A stretch of 64,000 nucleotides of DNA from positions 124,001-188,000 of the forward strand of contig NZ_ABCK01000008.1 of the NCBI RefSeq assembly GCF_000170755.1, read 5' to 3'. Shown here piece after piece: positions 61,414-64,000 of this stretch (its first letter is position 1; every line of letters starts with the position of its first letter). Both the position numbers and the translations under genes were made by a program. The stretch comes from Lentisphaera araneosa HTCC2155. Lineage in GTDB: Bacteria; Verrucomicrobiota; Lentisphaeria; Lentisphaerales; Lentisphaeraceae. The notes below the pieces were generated by a model, which saw only the letters and a program-made list of their open reading frames with translations, was not told the DNA's origin and did no database searches.

Positions 61414-62754
61414 TTATAATAGAATATCTTTGGCCACATCGCCATAGACATCGGTAGGGCGGAAGTCACGACCAGCGTATTTATAGGTTAAATTTTCATG
61501 GTTTAAGCCAAGGATATGCAGAATGGTCGCGTGCCAATCGTGGATAGAGAGTCGGCCTGCTACAGCTTCGTAGCCAAATTCATCTGTGGCGCCATAGCGG
61601 AAGCCACCTTTGACTCCGGCACCAGCCATCCAAGTCGTGAATCCTTTGGGGTTGTGGTCGCGTCCATCCATGTTAGGTGACTCAGGTGTACGCCCAAATT
61701 CAGTACACCAAACCACGAGGGTGTCTTTTAAAAGTCCTCTTTGCTTTAAATCAGCGAGTAAACCTGCAATAGGCTTGTCGATTTCGCTACAACGTGCCGT
61801 GAGGTCATTTTTCAGGTTCGAGTGATGATCCCAGCCACCATGGCCAAGCTCGATATAACGTGCACCCGCTTCAGCAAAGCGTCTAGCAAGGAGGCATTGG
61901 CGTCCCACTTTTGAAGTGAGGTCATTATCCACTCCATAAAGAGCCAGTGTTTTTTTCGATTCTTTACTGATGTCTAAGATTGCGGGCATGGAGCTTTGCA
62001 TACGGAAAGCCATTTCATAGGAGTCTTGAACCGCATTGATTTCAGGACTGTGTTTATCTTTTTGGAGCTTGCGTTTATTGAGGGCTGAAATAAAATCGAG
62101 TTGGGAGCTTTGAAGTTTTGTGGAGAATTCTTCATTTTTGATATTTGGGAATGAAGCAGGGTCTCCAGAGGCACGATTCCCACGAATAGATCCTCCGACG
62201 GCGGTTCCTTGGTATTTAGAAGGAAGGAAAGCACTACTAAAATGGGCACCAGCACCTGAATTGGGGTTGAGTGTAATAAACCCAGGGATTGATTTATTCT
62301 CACTTCCCAAACCATACATGACCCACGCACCGAGTGAAGGGCGAGCGAACTGCACATTGCCCGTGTGGATTTTAGTCTGTGCTTGGGGGTGATTGGGTTG
62401 GTCAGTTGAATGACCATGAAGTAGGCAGAGCTCATCAGCTTGCTGACCAAGGTTAGGGAAAAGAGTCGAGAGCGGTAAACCGCTTTTTCCGTAGCGTTTA
62501 AATTCCTTGATCGGGGGCATGAGCTTACGGCCGTATTTACCGCGCTTTTCAGCGTTTTTAATGAGGCTAGGTTTGTAGTCAAAGGTGTCGACGTGAGAGG
62601 TCGCGCCACCCATGTTAATGACAATGACACGTTTGGCTCTAGGAGTAAAATGAGGTTTTTGTGGGCTTTGTGAACTAGAAAATGCATTTATATTAAGCCC
62701 AGTGAGGGCAGCTGTTGAACCTAAGTTTAAAAATTGTCTACGATTAAAATTCAT
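61414..62754 (-). CDS. DUF1501 protein with Tat-like signal
   Basis: Encodes 446 residues. The N-terminus NFNRRQFLNLGSTAALTG is a twin-arginine-type signal. The DUF1501 (sulfatase/alkaline phosphatase-like) fold follows: VIVINMGGATSHVDTFDYKP, CLLHGHSTDQPNHPQAQTKI, ELGHGGWDHHSNL and VVWCTEFGRTPESPNMDGRDHNPKGF. The family is found next to DUF1553 proteins in PVC bacteria; function is unknown but metal ligands (Asp, His) are retained. It starts 9 bases after the DUF1553 stop with the RBS TAGGAG overlapping that stop codon. Confidence 0.93.
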   Translation of the reverse strand: MNFNRRQFLNLGSTAALTGLNINAFSSSQSPQKPHFTPRAKRVIVINMGGATSHVDTFDYKPSLIKNAEKRGKYGRKLMPPIKEFKRYGKSGLPLSTLFPNLGQQADELCLLHGHSTDQPNHPQAQTKIHTGNVQFARPSLGAWVMYGLGSENKSIPGFITLNPNSGAGAHFSSAFLPSKYQGTAVGGSIRGNRASGDPASFPNIKNEEFSTKLQSSQLDFISALNKRKLQKDKHSPEINAVQDSYEMAFRMQSSMPAILDISKESKKTLALYGVDNDLTSKVGRQCLLARRFAEAGARYIELGHGGWDHHSNLKNDLTARCSEIDKPIAGLLADLKQRGLLKDTLVVWCTEFGRTPESPNMDGRDHNPKGFTTWMAGAGVKGGFRYGATDEFGYEAVAGRLSIHDWHATILHILGLNHENLTYKYAGRDFRPTDVYGDVAKDILL

Positions 62755-62763
62755 ATGGATCTC

Positions 62764-64000
62764 CTAGTTGAGGTAGCGGAATTCGGAACTAGCAAAAAGT
62801 GCTTGGACGATAGCGGCTAAAGATTGAGTTTTTCTATCGTTTGAGTTTTTCTGACGCATTTCAGAACTTTGATAAAATTTTTGATAGAGTTGACGAGCTC
62901 CAATGAGTTCACCTGAGTCTGGGCTTCTGCCAAGACAAATAATAAAAGCAGTTTTGATTTGCTTGTCGAGTTCGGAGCTGTGATTTATGAGCCTCTCTGC
63001 AGTTAGTTGGCTACTATTGATCACGAAGTCATTGTTCAACATATAGAGCGCCTGGGCAGCATTGTTGTTGACTTCGCGTTGGCTCGTAGTTGTCATCGAC
63101 TCGGGAAAATCAAAAGTTTTTAAAAGGTCGGGCAGGAAGTCGCGAACAACGGGGAGGTAAACTGAGCGATAAGGGGCGCCGATATCAATGTTTAATTGAT
63201 TGGCTCGACCAATGGTGGTTTGGCCTTTTTCGGCTAATTGAGAACCTGTGGGTTGTGAGACACTGATTTTTCCTGATATTTGAAGGATTGCATCTCTAAA
63301 GGACTCAGCTTCAATTCGTCGTTTATCCATTCTCCAAAACTGTTTGTTATCGGGATCGAGTTTGAAGTTATCTGAATTAAATTCTGAATTACTGCGATAA
63401 GATCTGCTAAGGACGATACTCTTAATAATACTTTTGACTGACCAATTATTGGTCATGAATTTAAGGGCTAAATAATCCAATAATTGCTGGTTAGTGGGTG
63501 CCGATCCAGTAGTTCCAAAATCATCGGGGCTCCTAACGATGGCCTGACCCATGAGTTTCATCCAGATGCGGTTTACCATCACTCGAGCTGTGAGAGGGTT
63601 TTCCTTTGAAGTAATCCAATCGGCGAGTTCTAAACGACCATTGGAGTTTTGGTTTATGGTGATATCGAAAGGTCCAAGGACTTGCACTAAGCCACGCTTA
63701 ATTTCTTGTCCTGGACGGTGAACTTCGCCTCGTTCGAGTAATTTAGCATTCGTTAAAGTACTTGGTTGAACGCCCATGCAATAAGCTACGGCTTGCCCAG
63801 AGCTATCGACGGAATTGATTTTTTCTTGAAGGGCAAAATACTTGTTTTGGGAACGAGCAATGTCTCGTTGAATTTGATTGGCGTCGACATTTTGCATATT
63901 TCGCGAATTCCGACGAGCCATACGGGCTTTCTGCATATCGTCCTCAGCATTTTTTAACTGAGACTTAAGTTGACTGAGTTCGTTTGGGCTCATAGGTGAG
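62764..64000 (-). CDS. DUF1553 (PSD1) protein, C-terminal part
   Basis: The frame is open to the right edge, so the N-terminus (often signal peptide, cytochrome-like PSCyt1 and DUF1549 domains) lies outside. Visible: a coiled-coil (first about 50 residues), AYCMGV region, then DUF1553 with ELADWITSKENPLTARVMVNRIWMKLMGQAIVRSPDDFG, NWSVKSIIKSIVLSRSYR and RRIEAESFRDAIL, ending in YLN. DUF1553 proteins are paired with DUF1501 in Planctomycetes, Verrucomicrobia and Lentisphaerae. It is the gene just upstream of DUF1501 in the same operon. Partial, not broken. Confidence 0.93.
   Translation of the reverse strand, partial: SPMSPNELSQLKSQLKNAEDDMQKARMARRNSRNMQNVDANQIQRDIARSQNKYFALQEKINSVDSSGQAVAYCMGVQPSTLTNAKLLERGEVHRPGQEIKRGLVQVLGPFDITINQNSNGRLELADWITSKENPLTARVMVNRIWMKLMGQAIVRSPDDFGTTGSAPTNQQLLDYLALKFMTNNWSVKSIIKSIVLSRSYRSNSEFNSDNFKLDPDNKQFWRMDKRRIEAESFRDAILQISGKISVSQPTGSQLAEKGQTTIGRANQLNIDIGAPYRSVYLPVVRDFLPDLLKTFDFPESMTTTSQREVNNNAAQALYMLNNDFVINSSQLTAERLINHSSELDKQIKTAFIICLGRSPDSGELIGARQLYQKFYQSSEMRQKNSNDRKTQSLAAIVQALFASSEFRYLN

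Noticed and set aside
1-64000. tRNA, rRNA, insertion sequence or prophage genes
   Set aside because: No cloverleaf-like or rRNA-like stretch, transposase, integrase or phage structural gene was found in the gaps or reading frames.

Overview
The window looks like chromosome of a marine bacterium of the PVC superphylum, most likely Lentisphaerota (Lentisphaera-like). This is inferred from gene content, not from a marker gene. Base composition is moderate (low 40s %GC by eye). Housekeeping genes are mixed with families typical of Planctomycetes, Verrucomicrobia and Lentisphaerae: DUF1501 and DUF1553 (PSD1) proteins, an ECF sigma factor with a FecR/LamG partner, a giant multi-c-heme beta-propeller protein, DUF1080, ThuA, sialate O-acetylesterase, and a Ser/Thr kinase with a DLG motif. 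I see no rRNA, tRNA, CRISPR array, insertion sequence or prophage.

Layout. 1-1.9 kb: end of a type I secretion operon (HlyD-type adaptor, TolC-type channel, an 89-residue protein), closed by a strong terminator. 2-6.2 kb: a secreted serine hydrolase and a FAD/Fe-S 2-hydroxyacid dehydrogenase. 6.2-13.6 kb, minus strand: ABC-2 permease, unknown membrane-anchored protein and trmO; then bcp, queF, prmC, an SDR and an unknown protein. 13.6-21.5 kb, plus strand: a Nudix hydrolase, then a tight run of metallophosphoesterase, basic membrane protein, Ser/Thr kinase, second metallophosphoesterase, trpE, ilvE and a plsC-like acyltransferase. 21.5-28.7 kb, minus strand: HPr, Rex, a PpiD-like chaperone, DUF58, a rhomboid-like protein, panD, trpS and an acyl-CoA thioesterase.

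29-34.4 kb: a secreted ThuA protein; rlmN, sixA and a membrane protein; then an unusual CobA-centred fusion with aat. 34.5-40 kb: the complete 2-oxoglutarate dehydrogenase operon (odhA, odhB, lpdA). 40-45 kb, plus strand: DEAD-box helicase, NAD kinase, ADP-ribose-type Nudix hydrolase, redoxin, DUF3010 protein and an exported methyltransferase. 45-52 kb: tex, preceded by interspersed repeats, then secreted esterases, a DUF4105 membrane protein, sialate O-acetylesterase and an NTF2-like protein.

52-64 kb is the accessory, PVC-specific part. It holds an ECF sigma factor and membrane FecR/LamG regulator, a 1391-residue protein with five CXXCH motifs directly behind a DUF1080 lipoprotein gene, a secreted esterase, a small lipoprotein, an exported Lys/Glu-rich repeat protein, DUF1501 and the C-terminal part of a DUF1553 protein. 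By family association it reads as an extracytoplasmic carbohydrate-degradation and electron-transfer module under its own sigma factor; this is inference.

Most interesting points: the Ser/Thr kinase bracketed by two metallophosphoesterases; the five-heme propeller/PA14 protein with its sigma/FecR neighbours; a CobA protein with what look like degenerate HemC and HemD ends; the Lys/Glu repeat protein beside DUF1501; an HPr whose residue 46 is Asn; and two different intergenic heptad-repeat arrays.
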